A stretch of DNA of 64,000 bases, taken from positions 17,131,719 through 17,195,718 of the forward strand of contig CM030834.1 in NCBI GenBank assembly GCA_018105865.1, in the 5' to 3' direction. The DNA comes from Metaphire vulgaris. Lineage: Eukaryota > Annelida > Clitellata > Crassiclitellata > Megascolecidae. Position numbers and translations under genes: made by a program. Below, piece by piece: positions 40,101 to 52,715 of this stretch. Under the pieces are notes generated by a model. That model was not told where the DNA came from and made no database searches. It saw nothing but the letters and a program-made list of their open reading frames with translations. Every line of letters starts with the position of its first letter. The first letter of the stretch is position 1.

Positions 40101-42144
40101 AAGTGAGTTGCCTTTTAGTTTTAACCAGTATCACGTGAGCATTTGCTTCAGAGGAAAGAATTTAGGAATACTAAGGATTATTTGATTTTGGCTTTAGGGA
40201 TAATGTAGAAATGATTTTTCTGATGTATTTAAGAGTTTATCTAGATTTTGTGCCCACATGATTCTATACTGATGCTGTTGTTATTTGATGGCATTGCATT
40301 ACATTAACCCAGCAAAATATTTGTAAGGATTGCTGTTTAAAAAAATCTTTGGTATAAGTTTTGGAGTGACCTTACTCTTGCAAATATTGCCATAGTTTAG
40401 TCTCTGTTTTTTTAAACTTAAATCTTAATATGGAGATTTGTTTGTCTAGTATGTGTAATTGACTTGTTAGTATCATCTTGGAGCATTTTGATTTAGTTGG
40501 TGAGCAATGCCATAAAGTTTCTGGCCTCTGTGGCTGAGCGGACAAGTTACAAGGCTCTCTTTGAGACCGAAGGAACCTTGTCGAGTCTTTGCGAAAGAGT
40601 CATAATCCCTAACATGGAATTCAGAGGTTAGTTTTTGTTTCAAAGATTGAGGTCCAGAAATTATATCAGTTTATCAGTCCGTTGCACATATACTAGCCTA
40701 AGAAATATGCTACTTTGAGATCAGTCTGGATTGGCACAAGCTTGTATGAAATCTGAATTGAGAGAAATTATTGATGCTCTACTAGATCACTGCTTTAGGT
40801 GATCGTTATTCTTAACGTATGGCTTTTGGTTGTTAGAATTTCATTACAGTTTTGTGGTTTTCTACTTAGTTTTGTGACAAGTGCGTGAAATTGTGTCTTT
40901 TTGAGCATCTATTTTGAGACCCTTTACATATATGATTAAGTCACGACTGTCTTGATGAATTTTGTGCTTTTTAGATGCTGACGAAGAGGCCTTTGAAGAC
41001 AATCCAGAGGAGTACATCCGAAGAGACATTGAAGGATCTGGTAAGTTCAGTTTTTCACATCAATAAATCCTTTGCATTAATGAGTGGAATTTTATGTTTA
41101 GATGTTTGCATTAACATTCTGATGTGTTACTTGTATTGATTCTTACTAATTTTGTACAGGCATCCTATTAAACCATATCAAAAGTTTATTTGAAAATGCC
41201 TAATTTTCTGCTATAGTTTAATTAATGCTGTTGAATAAGGTAAAGTGGCATCTTTTTCTGGCTTTATTTGATCGTTTCAGATGTTGATACACGACGTCGT
41301 GCAGCATGCGATCTTGTTCGTGCTCTTTCAAAATTATTTGAGGCTACTGTCATCCAGAATTTCTCAATTTATGTACAGCACATGTTATCGGTACGGAAAC
41401 ATTGATATGACTGTTGTTGTTTAAGGAGAAAGATGTTACCGGTACTTTACGGTAAATCTGAGAGATTAGTACTTGTGGGATCATTTACAGAACCATTAAG
41501 TTAGTTATCTTTTTATAATCTATTTTTAACAAATCCAATTGCATTTTACTGTTTTCATTTTATCCAGATAGGTTCAGGTGAGATTTTCATCTTCCATTTG
41601 TGCCAAACCATTTACTTCAGAATTGCCTCAGCTGAAAGTTTAAACTTACAACAGTATAATTATTTATATAATATTCAGTGTGATAGAGAACTTATGGAAT
41701 TTTGTTTAGGGTGTTTTTCTGTCTGACTAATATGAAAGAGGTATTTGATATGAAGAGACATTTAAATCGGGAACATCAAAGGATTGTAGAAAATGTTGAA
41801 TTATATAATTTTAATCTCTTCAGGAGTACACTAAAGATCCATCGCACAACTGGAAGAATAAGGATGCTGCAATTTTTCTTGTGACCTCACTGGCTGCCAA
41901 GGCTCAGACACAGAAGGTGAAGATAGGAAAGAATTTGGTCTGCTAACATAGCTCCTTTTTATACTTGAGGGTAAAGATCTGATTGTTATCAGATAAAGGA
42001 CTTTAGGATGAGTATCCTGCTTGAACTTCCGAAATTACAGCATTTTGTTTGATACGGAATGCAGCTAAGATCAGTTATTTTTCCTAATTAGATTATGTGA
42101 TTTGAAAGTAAATGTTCACCAACACTTTCTCAAAAATGCTCCTC

Positions 42145-42191
<47 letters not shown>

Positions 42192-45100
42192 CTACGACAA
42201 TTTATATAGCGCAGTAACATAACTGGAGCTAAAGTCAAGAGCGCTTTACAAAGGAGTCACTTATAAGATATGTTAAATAAGTGTGTCTTTAAGAGCTTCT
42301 CAAAACAGCCAACGGAATTTGCATTAATCACATCGCTCTTGTGCTTTTGTAATCTCAAATGCTGTCTCTTAATACTCTAAGCTCAATTGATGTTAGTGCC
42401 ACTGCCATTTATAATCCCACATTGAAATTGTCTCTATGTTAGCATTTTCACCTGGAATCACTTGATGATGGTGTTAAAACATAATTATTTTTGGGTAATG
42501 TGCAGCTGCATGAATTCCACTGGTTTTGCATTCGTTTTCCTTTTGCAGCTTGGAGTCACAAAAACTAGCGATCTTGTTAATGTTGTTGAGTTCTTCACTA
42601 ATCATATTGTCCCTGATCTTCAAGCTCCAAATGGCAAGTATTTAATTGAGATTCAGATGTTATGAATTTCAATTAATGTGAGGGAATGCATACTTATCTA
42701 TTTTTTTCAGTTTGAGTGTCCTAATTAAATGGATAAGAGATGTTTCAGTGTAAGTGAAATCATTGTGGATTAGATTCAGGGAAAGTGTTGAAGAAGCAAA
42801 ACGACCGAATGAAAAGTACTTGTGGAAAAACTGTGCAGTGGTTGTGAAAAAGAGAAACTCTCCAAGGGTTTGCGGTCCTTTTTAGCTAACAGTAGAGCAC
42901 AACTATTTTGATGCCTGTCCAGCTTTGCCTCCAGTGCATCTTTTGAGTTTTCCTGATGACTGTCTTCTGAGTTTTATTGTACATTTGACTTTGTCTATTT
43001 TAATTGATCTTTTTGCAAAAGAAGATGCACTGATGATAGTCATGAAGGGCCTGAAAAACATTGATTAATCATGCTTACTATTTTACTTTTGAAGTGGCTG
43101 GTGTATTATTTATTTGGCGTGTTTATTATATTTGATAATTGCTCTATTTTATCTTTCATATTTGTTTATAGTGGATGATAATCCTGTCTTAAAAGCAGAT
43201 GCTCTCAAGTACGTCATGGTTTTTCGGTCTCAGGTGAAGCATTATATTTTGTTTTGTGTTACTTGTTTATGCTACTCACTGTAAAACACTTATATGCTTT
43301 TCTTTGACTGAAATTACCACCACCACTACTACCGGTACTTCTTCTTCCTCTAGGTGCCATGCAGGTTGATTGAATCGGCGATCATGGACCTCCATTTCCC
43401 TCTGTCTTCTGTTGTGCAAATGATGTCAATTGTTGCGTAGTTTCCTCCCTGTGTATAGCATAAACTGTCCAGATATTTTCTCCTTTGTCTTCCTTTATCT
43501 CTTTTCCCCATCAATCTTTCCTGTTGTAACAAACTGTTCTATTCCATCTTTCCTCAATATATGTCTGGTACTACTACTGCTATACACCACCACCACTACT
43601 GCTGCTGCTGCTACTATTACTGCTATTACTACTAATTAGATGCCGTTGATTTTGTGCCTAATGTGAGCTGCTGACTGAGAATTATGACATAGGCATTGAA
43701 ATGATATTGTGAATACGTGAACCTGCTGTGTATTGGGTTGGATATTTTAGTTACCACGCAATCTCCTCTTGGGATGCCTTCCGCCCGCGGTTAGTTTTCT
43801 TCGCGCTAAAAGCCAAGTTGTTCACAGCTATGCAGCTTGCTGTATTGAAAAGATTCTGACACATCAAAATCCAGGGTCTGGTCATGTGTAAGTATACTTC
43901 GTTAGTGAAGCATTTATTTGGTTTTACTGATTTACCTTACAGTTAATTGAAAAATTCTGATTTAATGCTTCTTTTGCCTCTGTGTAAATTATGTTAAATT
44001 TTCAAAGACTGCTTATATATTTTTTAATAATTTATCTATTTTCAAATAAGTTTGCAGATGAATGAAATTAAACACATCTTTATATCTTTATGGTTAGATG
44101 GGGTAATGCCTTATCATAATCTTTTACTGTAGTGGCTGGGGTACGACAACAGGGTCGTAAACCTGGCTTCAACATTGGGGGGGATAGAATAATTTTAAAA
44201 AAGTTGACCCCCCCCAGAAATATAAATATCCCCCCCATTTTGGGGGGGGATATTGCATATTATGGTGTGGACTTAAAATCGTCCATGAAATACGTCTTGA
44301 CAAGCCAAAAAGGTCATCCTGATATTGTTATATTTTCCCTCTCCAAATACCCTGACAAGCAAAAAAAGGTCATCCGAAATGAGAAAATGTGGATTTGGCA
44401 TAATTCTGGCATCAGCATCATAGGGTAGGATAGAATTTTTTACCATATAGGCCAAAACATTGGGGGGGATAATTGATACACTGTCCCCCGCCAACTAATT
44501 ATTCGGGGGGACCGTCCCCCGCCGTCCCCCCGTGTTTTACGCCCAAGTACGACAAGGAGGGGTTCTTTCGCCTTTGCTATTTGCTGTTTATATTGATGAT
44601 GTAATTTTAAAGCTGCAAAATTCTGGATATGGCTGCTATATCAATGATTTGTTTGTTGGATGTTTATTGTATGCTGATGATATCTTATTGGTGTCACACT
44701 CTATATCCGGCATGCAGCACATGCTGGATATTTGCACCAATGACTTTGTGGATTTGGATTTGAAATTTAATGTGAAGAAATCTATGGTCATGAGGATTGG
44801 GACACGTTGCAATATCGCATGTGCTGTATTGGTCCTGGATAGTGTTGCCTTGCCATTTGTGGAGGAAATTAGGTATCTTGGAATGACACTGAAAAAGGGC
44901 AGGCACTTCGGGTTATCTATTTCGGAAGTTAAATTAAAATTTTTTCGTACGTTTAATTGCTTGTATAGTCGCAGCAGATCTGCCGCTTCTGAATTGATAT
45001 GCGTTAACCTGGTAAAGAGCTATTGTCTACCTATTGTATTGTATGGCATGGAAGCCACATGTCCAAACAAAAGTAATCTTAATGCTCTTGACAGACTGAT

Positions 45101-48100
45101 TCAAGTAGTTGTGTGCAAAATTTTTAAAACATGTGAGGCAGATAATGTTGAGTATATCAGAATCCTGACGGGTTTGGATAGTATGCATGCTATTGTAGAA
45201 AAGCGACAAGCATCCTTTGTTAATAGATATGAGAAGAAGCCACTGTACTTTGCTCAGTGCATTACTAGGATTTGTCTGAGGGCAGAGGCTGTACTGTGTA
45301 AAGTTTGTGCTTAGTTTATTTGTTTATTATTAGGTTTATTTTATTATTTTTTTATTATTTAGTTTTGTTCAGTTGATTTGTGTTTTCCTTGGTTGTGTGC
45401 TACTGGTTGTGTACTGCTTTTTTTATACTGTGCTTGTTACGAATAAAGATGATTATTTATAAACCAGGTCATGTTTCTTCCAAAATAGATTCAGATTTGG
45501 TTTTGACCATAATTTTCTTCACAAAATCTTCGTACATAAGTGTTTTATATCTTATATTTGAATATGTCTGACCTCTACAACGTTGTCTACAGCTTCAACA
45601 CTGTTATTCTTCAGTGTAGTATGATATTAATACTGTTGATTTGTATATTGATGCAATTTTAGAATTTCATATGCTTTGAAATGGACATAGCAAGAGCAAA
45701 CATTTCCTATGACAATATGTGCAATACTTACTGAGATTTATATTTAGTAGCGTGGGAAATAAAACCATTTGGTGGCAGTGATGAACTTATGATAGATGTA
45801 TGAGTTGGAAACTCGTGTAAAGTTACAAATTCTTCAGCAGAATAGAAAAAAACTGTTTTTTGGTATATAGAAAGAAAGTTTAAGGTTTATTGGTTCTCAT
45901 ATGTTTCTAGGATTGTACAGGCAGACATTGTTCCTCTTGGAAATGCCCTCTTGGTAAATCTTTTTGATGCATTCACACTGCCTGGCTCACAAGAAAATGA
46001 ATATATTATGAAAGGTATGGAATTTTGGTCCTTTTGCTCTCCTGTAAGCATTTACACTGACAGCGCCAGTTTTGCTAGATTCAGTTCCCAGTTTTATTGA
46101 CACACACACTGCATAGAGTCTGGGTCTAGTTGCATTGATCGGTCTATTTCACTGATCTCTGGAATACTGCCGATCATTGAATTGAATTCTTTTAATTGCA
46201 GCTCTTATGAGGACATTGTGGCTGCTTCAGGGTGAAGTTGTCTGTCACGTTGGAATAATCATATCCAACTTGAAGGAGAAGCTCTTGGCAGTGAGCAAGG
46301 TGGTTTGCATTTGATTTTATCTTCCTCTGAGCAAATGTTCTATGAAACACTTTCATATTTCTGCAGAGGATATGAGATGTAATAAATTTGTTTAAATTCG
46401 CATCTTGTGTTTGGAGGATGATGCCTTTAAGTTCCTTATTTATATAATTTTTTTGTAAGCGATTTGTGAACTGTGCTGATCTAATTTTAAACTTATACAA
46501 TGCCACTTCAAAATGGAAAGAGGCACCAGTCGTTGGCACGCCAAATCATAATTGCACAAGATCCTAAGTCAATTTCTGGGTCTTGCACTTTTGATATTAT
46601 GAATGAAATCTGAAGGTCTCATAAAATACAGTGCATAATATCAGGATTTTAATGTTTTACTTATGCCATAACTTTTCTGCTATTGTTTATATGTTCTTTA
46701 TTGTGTCTGTTCAGTTATTTATGTGACATATGCACTTATATGTTTAGCTGTTTTTTTGCTCATTTTATGGAAATGATTATAGTTTTCTATTTCTGTGCAT
46801 TAGAATCCAAGCAAACCAAACTTCAATCATTATCTTTTCGAGTGCATCTGTATTATGATAACGATTACTTGTAAGCAGAGACCAGAGGCGGTGTCAAGTT
46901 TTGAAGAAGTGCTGTTGCCACCTTTCCAGACGATATTAAATCAGGATGTTCAGGGTGCGTGTCTTCTGTGCCGGAGATTTTCTCATAGGCTGTGCATTTA
47001 ATTAAAAGAAGCGCATAAATAATTGCCCGTGGCTACTGCTTCAGATAGAGTAGGTAATATGCAGTTGTTTGTATAAATGTCCGTTGAAACATCGAGTCTT
47101 AGTCACTGAAGCAGATATACATGTTAAAAGCTAATACGATGGTTTTATCTAACCAAGTCATTAAAGGGAATGAGTTTTTAGATGTATTGTCTGTTTTGAA
47201 AGTAGTTGTGCGTAATTTTTTTATTTGTTTCGTATTTTCAGAATTTATCCCGTATGTCTTCCAAGTACTTGCACTTCTGCTGGAGGTTAATCCTGGAGGT
47301 ATCTCTGAAACGTATCTGGGTCTCTTTCAACCCTTACTTCAACCAGTATTGTGGGAGAATTCTGGCAACATTCCTCCACTTGTAAGACTGCTGCAGGCAT
47401 ACATAAGCAAAGGACCAGCAAATATTCCAACCGATAGGCTAGTAAGTACCTGCCATTGTAGGCATGTTCACTTTCTATAACTTGTGATTGCAGTGTTATA
47501 GAAGAGACAGATGAGGTGACCTTTAATGTGATGTCTGAATGCTGGTTATGGCTGTAACCACTTTTGAAAGTCTGGATAGAATAATTCATTATATTGGATA
47601 TTGCTAAAAACAAAATTGTCTTTTTTTTGTATGATGTGATATTTTATAGTATGACTTAGAGATTTGTTGACAATACTTGGATTTTTCTCATAGAGTGGTC
47701 TTCTTGGAATTTTCCAAAAGTTATTGGCATCTAAGGCAAATGATAATTATGGATTTAGTTTGCTGAACACTCTTATCATCTCTATGCCCAGGTAAGTTGA
47801 AATGCAAATCCACACTATGGTTTATTGTGGCAGAACTTGTGTGATGCGATTTGTGATTAGTGATTACTAATTTTGTTCACTAAACATTAATTTCTAGAAG
47901 AAGGCAAGGTTTTCAGATTTGTTTAGGTCACCTATTTATTCAGGTTTTTGGTTCATGTATATAATTTGAGCTTACTTTATTAGTCTATACATATATTACT
48001 TTAAATATTGGAAGCTTTGTTGCTTTTTGTACATACTAAAAAGTTCACATGTTGCCTGAATAAAGTGGAAAATGAGTGAGACAATTATAGCATTGTATTT

Positions 48101-51100
48101 TGAAAGGTTTTCTCTGTTAGTTTTGAGACAAGAAAAGTCAAATATAGCTTATCAGAATCAGCATATGATCAACTATGATCATTGATGAGTGATTGGTGTT
48201 CAAAGTTTCCAGTCTTTTTTAATATCTGACTTTTCTAGGGTCTTCATTTATTTTTTTGACAAGAATTTCTAAAGCCTGGCTATTTTCAATGGTCTACAGT
48301 TTGGCAAATACTTTTCACGATGATTGCTGATGTTCTCATTTTGTTTTAGCGATGCACTGTCTGCTTACATGAATCAGATCTTTACGTTGATATTCCAAAG
48401 ACTGCAAAGTTCAAAAACAACAAAATGTGTGAAATGTAAGTGAGTTTTTGTGTGCATCTATGCTATGACATAATGCCTGGAAGTTTTAGACAATAATTAG
48501 ATGGTATTGAATGATGGAGCACCATTAAGAAGATTTGGGTAATCTGCAGGTGAAAATTAATTGTAAATAACACGTGAGCTATTATGTTATTTCTTGGTTT
48601 TGTAATAGAATTTCAATGTAGTTTGGTATTGTTGATTTGACAATTGCTGTTGAATAGTCAGGTCAGATTAGGTTTTCACCCTCTAACTGTGTCCAGCTAT
48701 CGACTTCTTCATGACATCTCTCCAAAGTTCTCTGTCCTTTGCTATTTCATTCGGTGTCTCTTCCATCAGTTTTTCTGTTGAGAATCAGCCCTGCCATGTG
48801 CAGATCCTCTTCCAACCCATCCACCCATTGTCTTAGTCTTCTTTTAGATCTTCTCCCCTCTGGTGTGTACCAGTAGTTGAAAATTTGTTTTGGGTTTCTT
48901 ATTTCATTCATCCTGAGTATGTGCCCAGTCCATTTCATTCTTCTCTTTCTGATGACTTCCATGATGCTTGGTTGCAGTGTTCTCTCTCTAACTTCTTCAT
49001 TTGTTATATGTTCTTTGTATCCTATATTTAGTTTTCTTCTGTTGAACAGTGCCTGCTGGTAATTAAATATATGTATCTTTATTTTGCACTTACTGCAGCA
49101 AAACACAAATGACAAAAGCATTAACAGGAAGTAACACATTGCAAACAGATAACAGGGGGACTGGCAGTGTAGTAATTGAATCTCAAATGCATCTTGATTT
49201 GTTTTGTTAATTGTTAGGCGTAATTGTCTTTTTCTCCATCTATGCTATCAAATACTCTGCTGTGTCTTTGGTTCAAAGAATTGATGGGCTACAGAACAAG
49301 TGAGTTTTACTATTTGCTTCGTTATTTTCTATTTATTTTTTGTTTAAATATGATAACTGCTGTGTAATTTGGTGTGTGTAGAAAAGCAAATCGTTTGTCA
49401 TTTAAAAGAAATTGAGGAAGACAAATCTTATGGAATTGTCTCTTTGATCTCCTTACATTGTCTGCATTGACAGTTGAAATTTTCTGCACATGTTGCTGTT
49501 GTAGGCTGAATATAAAATAATGCTTACATGGAGAACTTTATCATTGTATCTAATTGATTTGTTGTTTAGAATGTTCGGAATGGTGTTGGAAAAACTCCTT
49601 ATTCCAGAACTTGACAAAATTTCAGATCAGGTTGAGCGAAAAATCTGTACTGTTGGGATAACAAAAATTCTGACTGAAGTACCTGCTCTGTCACAAGGAG
49701 ACTACACTCAGTTCTGGTAGGATTGTAATTGATGTAAATGAAGACGGCACGTGAGTTTAGGTAAGGGTTGGCCAAACTGCGGCTCGTCAGCCACATGCAC
49801 ATGGCTCTTCTAGCAGAATCTGCCGCTTTCGAAAAGTTTTAGAAAATTTTTTTTAGCAGATCAACAGAAGCATACAATTGCCACATAACAGTAACAATTT
49901 TGCCTGTTTCCCAATTTTATCAGAAATTTAATAAAAATGGCGGCAGAGATTATTGAAATTTTGCAAAGAATTGGATCACACTACATCATTTTCGTGTCTA
50001 ATTGTGGCTTTGCTACTCCCAAGCTTGTGAAAATTGTCACTTGCAGCTTGCACCGTCTATGAGTTTGGCCACCCTGGTTTAGGTCATTCCATGCTCTTTT
50101 TTTCAATCAATCAATCACTTTATTTTCTCTCAATATCCAAAATTAACATATTTTGAGAAGAAACAAGAAAGAAAACTTAACTAACACTTAACTAAATATA
50201 TTGACAGTATGTGTTCATAAATTGTTTTTATTTTAATTTTATTTTTTTAATGAGAAAAAAAGGTTGACCTAGGGGATACCTATCCCGTAAAATGGTCAAC
50301 CATGACAAGATTAATAACTAAGAAATACTTGGTGGATTCAAGTTTATATCTAATATTCAATTCGTATTAATATATATTTTGTTGGTCCAAAATATAAAAT
50401 GAAATAATTGAATGAGAATGCGAAATAGAGATATCAAGCAGGATTTGCTTGGTAATTATTATCCATCACTTTTGGAATAGGACTGAACATTGAAACAGGG
50501 TTTGTTGTTAACTCTTGAATTTAGGCCCACTTTACTTCATTCGCTGATTCATCTGACTGCCTTGCCTCCGGCCAAGGACAAAGGCGAAGGGACAACTGGG
50601 GAGTTTCTGTTGCAGAGTCCCGAAGACTCTGGTATGTCTTGTGTTTTTGATGTCAATGTGCCCACATATGTGCACCTTTGGTATTTATAGTAATAAATAA
50701 TAATATATAATAATATAATATAGTTTTAAAGGTGGTAAATTATGCACATATTTTACAGGGTTCATCGTACTTGTATTTTTGAACCGTCTAGCCAGAGTCA
50801 ATTGTTTGCGTGTCTGTAATTGTAAATTACAAATGTTATAATAATATTAAATGTTATATATCCAAGGTTTGCTTTGGCTCATATTTGAGTGAAGGCTGTT
50901 TTTCAAACCATTTAGACTAAATGTGATTTGTCCCGAGGCCAAAAATTGAAAGGCTACAATGCGCTGCATTCTGCTGTAGTTGCTTGGTTCATTGCATCTA
51001 GATTCTGCCACTGCTGATTATTGTGGTATTATATTGTGGAATTATGTTCATATTTTTGATATTGTCTTTATCGGTTGTAGGCTTCAAAGCAGCTTATTCA

Positions 51101-52077
51101 CAATTGTCGTTTGCTGAAAAGAAGACCTTTGATCCATGTCCAGATGTAGCAGACGTCAAAGTTTACGTTGCAAAGAGTTTGAATGCTCTCTTTTGCTCGA
51201 ATCCGAACGTATGTTTTACAGTTTATATTTTGTTTTCTGTTATGCTTGCAAAGCATCCTTTGAGTTTCAGTCATATTCTGAGTGATTATTGCACATTAAA
51301 AGTGGCTTAGTGGTTAATTAATTGTTCCTTTTAATGCCACAGCATATGTGAGTTCCATTTGCCATCACTAAGTATTATGATGTTTTCATTTAATTCCTTT
51401 TGATTTCGTTGCCTTGGATAAGGGTTCCTTGAATTTGGCATACAGATTGCTGTAGTAGCATTTTAGTTGAGATTATGGACTGATTCTAATACTAAGAGAG
51501 TGTTTATTGTCAATCATCACTACACCATGAGCAGATGCAGTCACATGCAGACATTTTATTTTGTTTAGTAGTTTAATAATTGTCATTGTAATAAAAGATC
51601 TAAGCCTGATGTATGTGTATAGTGCTGCCATATAATGCACATTCTCTGTATTGGATCTATTTTAATTCTTTGTTCATCTGATTCTTCTTTTTCGATCAAC
51701 AACTTGGTGCTCTTGATGCTCAGAGGACTTTCATATCCTGTCTAAGTAAATGTTTTCTAATTATTAGATAGCCAATGGTATCAAATGACCCGACTAAGAG
51801 AGCTCCCTTCTATGGTCCCTGCATGTGGCTTCAGCCATTTGGAGGACTACAGTATGTTGATGCCAACCCTTGCAAGCCTAACAAAATGCAACCAGCCTGC
51901 AGTCCATCCTTGTGAGATGTGCTGTGTAATTTCTCTACTGGATTGCTTGACTGTTTCTTAGTTGACGGATGTATTTTTGTTAATTTTCAGACTCGCAATT
52001 TAATCAAAAACGGGATACCTGAAGAAATGTTGGCAGTGCTGCAGCAATATTTCCAGCTTAGCGGTATACAGATTTGA
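34159..52077 (+). CDS. CSE1L: Exportin-2 / CSE1L (26 coding exons, 969 aa)
   Basis: Exons: 34159-34243, 34656-34801, 35394-35495, 36570-36715, 37538-37628, 38171-38278, 38425-38517, 39421-39588, 40497-40626, 40975-41040, 41281-41390, 41824-41916, 42549-42633, 43172-43233, 43751-43887, 45911-46014, 46202-46299, 46804-46954, 47242-47441, 47694-47791, 48350-48435, 49218-49299, 49570-49716, 50525-50631, 51081-51208, 51991-52077. They sum to 2910 nt, i.e. 969 aa plus TGA; human CSE1L is 971 aa. The importin-beta N-terminal segment (from about residue 29, AEKFLETIE) is followed by the Cse1 domain with highly conserved blocks such as DLPEFFEDNMETWM, EEYIRRDIEGSDVDTRRRAA and EFIPYVFQVLALLLE. CSE1L is a HEAT-repeat karyopherin that exports importin-alpha from the nucleus with RanGTP. 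Intron 13 uses a GC donor; all others are GT-AG. Intron 15 contains a LINE. Only the very C-terminus diverges from the vertebrate protein. Confidence 0.97.
35109..35226. mobile_element. Mariner-type MITE in CSE1L intron 2
   Basis: 118 bp with inverted ends cagggtgtgccaataaa and tttattggcacgccctg (16 of 17 matching), flanked by TA on both sides (35107-35108, 35227-35228). Confidence 0.85.
36055..36190 (-). mobile_element. LINE 3' fragment, copy of part of 48650-49100
   Basis: The text ccaaagttctctgtcctt and the preceding tagctattgacttct recur at 48696-48745, where they belong to a LINE C-terminus on the minus strand. Confidence 0.6.
37257..37500 (+). repeat. Dispersed repeat family member
   Basis: Shares tattgattgatggtact, ccatttctaat and gttttaagcctagatctga with segments at 32046-32130, 38546-38700 and, more weakly, 42190-42310. 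Class unknown. It lies in CSE1L intron 4. Confidence 0.55.
38546..39060 (+). repeat. Dispersed repeat family member interrupted by a hAT MITE
   Basis: Begins gcacttttatagcacctttt, continues caattgatggtact, and is broken at gcctagag by the MITE at 38701-39012. It lies in CSE1L intron 7. Confidence 0.55.
38701..39012. mobile_element. hAT MITE in CSE1L intron 7
   Basis: 312 bp with ends caggggtcgccaacc and ggttgccgacccctg. Flanking 8-mers gcctagag and gcttagag match at 7 of 8. Confidence 0.87.
42147..42310 (+). repeat. (ATT)n followed by dispersed repeat with tatagcgc...gcgctttaca
   Basis: att units at 42147-42190, then tttatatagcgcagtaac and gagcgctttacaaagg, an inverted gcgc-type pair. Related in layout to the 37257 and 38546 repeats. 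It lies in CSE1L intron 12. Confidence 0.55.
43340..43540 (-). mobile_element. LINE 3' coding fragment in CSE1L intron 14
   Basis: The minus-strand frame reads QQERLMGKRDKGRQRRKYLD, then RGKWRSMIADSI, a LINE C-terminus of a different subfamily from that at 1-500. Confidence 0.6.
44131..45465 (+). mobile_element. 5'-truncated LINE with intact RT segment, split by MITE, in CSE1L intron 15
   Basis: After the MITE, 44550-45314 is a single open frame with non-LTR reverse-transcriptase motifs: GGVLSPLLFAVYIDD, then LLYADDILLVS (catalytic YADD), then VALPFVEEIRYLGMTL and SYCLPIVLYGMEATCP. Only the RT C-terminal half is present, so the element was 5'-truncated on insertion. A T-rich 3' UTR follows, ending gaataaagatgattatttat near 45460. 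The intact frame suggests a fairly young copy. The same intron position relative to CSE1L exons 15/16 keeps splicing possible. LINE clade not assigned. Confidence 0.82.
44150..44547. mobile_element. hAT MITE inserted into LINE RT
   Basis: 398 bp; starts cagggtcgtaaacctgg and ends gttttacgcccaag. The duplication tacgacaa is perfect at 44142-44149 and 44548-44555. It carries several runs of 7-8 G or C. Removing it and one duplication restores the RT frame across the junction. Confidence 0.9.
48650..49100 (-). mobile_element. LINE 3' coding fragment in CSE1L intron 21
   Basis: Minus-strand frame: YKEHITNEEVRERTLQPS, then RKRRMKWTGHILRMNE and RRSKRRLRQWVDGLEEDL. Clear LINE C-terminal domain with few disruptions. 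Confidence 0.8.
49763..50076. mobile_element. hAT MITE with perfect duplication in CSE1L intron 23
   Basis: 314 bp; starts aagggttggccaaactgc and ends gagtttggccaccctg. The 8-mer gtttaggt is perfect at 49755-49762 and 50077-50084. It starts 46 bp after exon 23. Confidence 0.9.
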
Positions 52078-52709
52078 GGCGTTGAAAGATGCGAGGCAGC
52101 CGAGTCGTTATACCCTTTGCCACTATAATTCATATTGAGTACAACAGTTTGAACCAGAGTGCTTTTCAGATTTTGACAGAGTTCATCTGCAGTGAACCTG
52201 TTTTGTTGCATTAAATATTTGAAATTCTGGAAGTGTAGTTAGGTGATGTAGGAGCGTTGCACTAAATGTTGAAGTCCCTTGTGTTCTTACAATGCCAAAT
52301 TTTCGAATATTTAATACAGGTAATTTAATTTAATGTCAATTTAATTTAGTTCAATATCAATAATAATATAAATATTTTGAATGCTAGTAATATTTGTAAG
52401 TTAGCTAAATTTAGTTCAGCTTGTGCAATATCTGAGGATGGTAAATATCTTGTATGGTATTATGAATCGTTTATATGCAGCCATGTTGTTTGCTGCAATA
52501 ACTTTGCATGATAAGTTGCTTGAATCAACAGAACAAAACACAGAATATGCTAATAGCTTTTTCTTTTCCTATGGCTGATAAAATTTGAAGTATTTCAAAC
52601 TCTTTAGCGTGCTAAACGACATAGCTAACGAGATGTATTTGATAACTTTGAAGCAATGTCAAAGCATTGTGGTCGCTTTGCTGTTGGACTCGGCTGGTCA
52701 TGCCTTGTT

Positions 52710-52715
52710 AATAAA
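52710..52715 (+). terminator. Candidate polyadenylation signal for CSE1L
   Basis: AATAAA 633 nt after the CSE1L stop; a second one is at 52995-53000. Choice uncertain. Confidence 0.35.

Noticed and set aside
44132..44428. 98-codon plus-strand ORF before the LINE
   Set aside because: It runs from LINE RT into the inserted MITE, so it is a chance frame.
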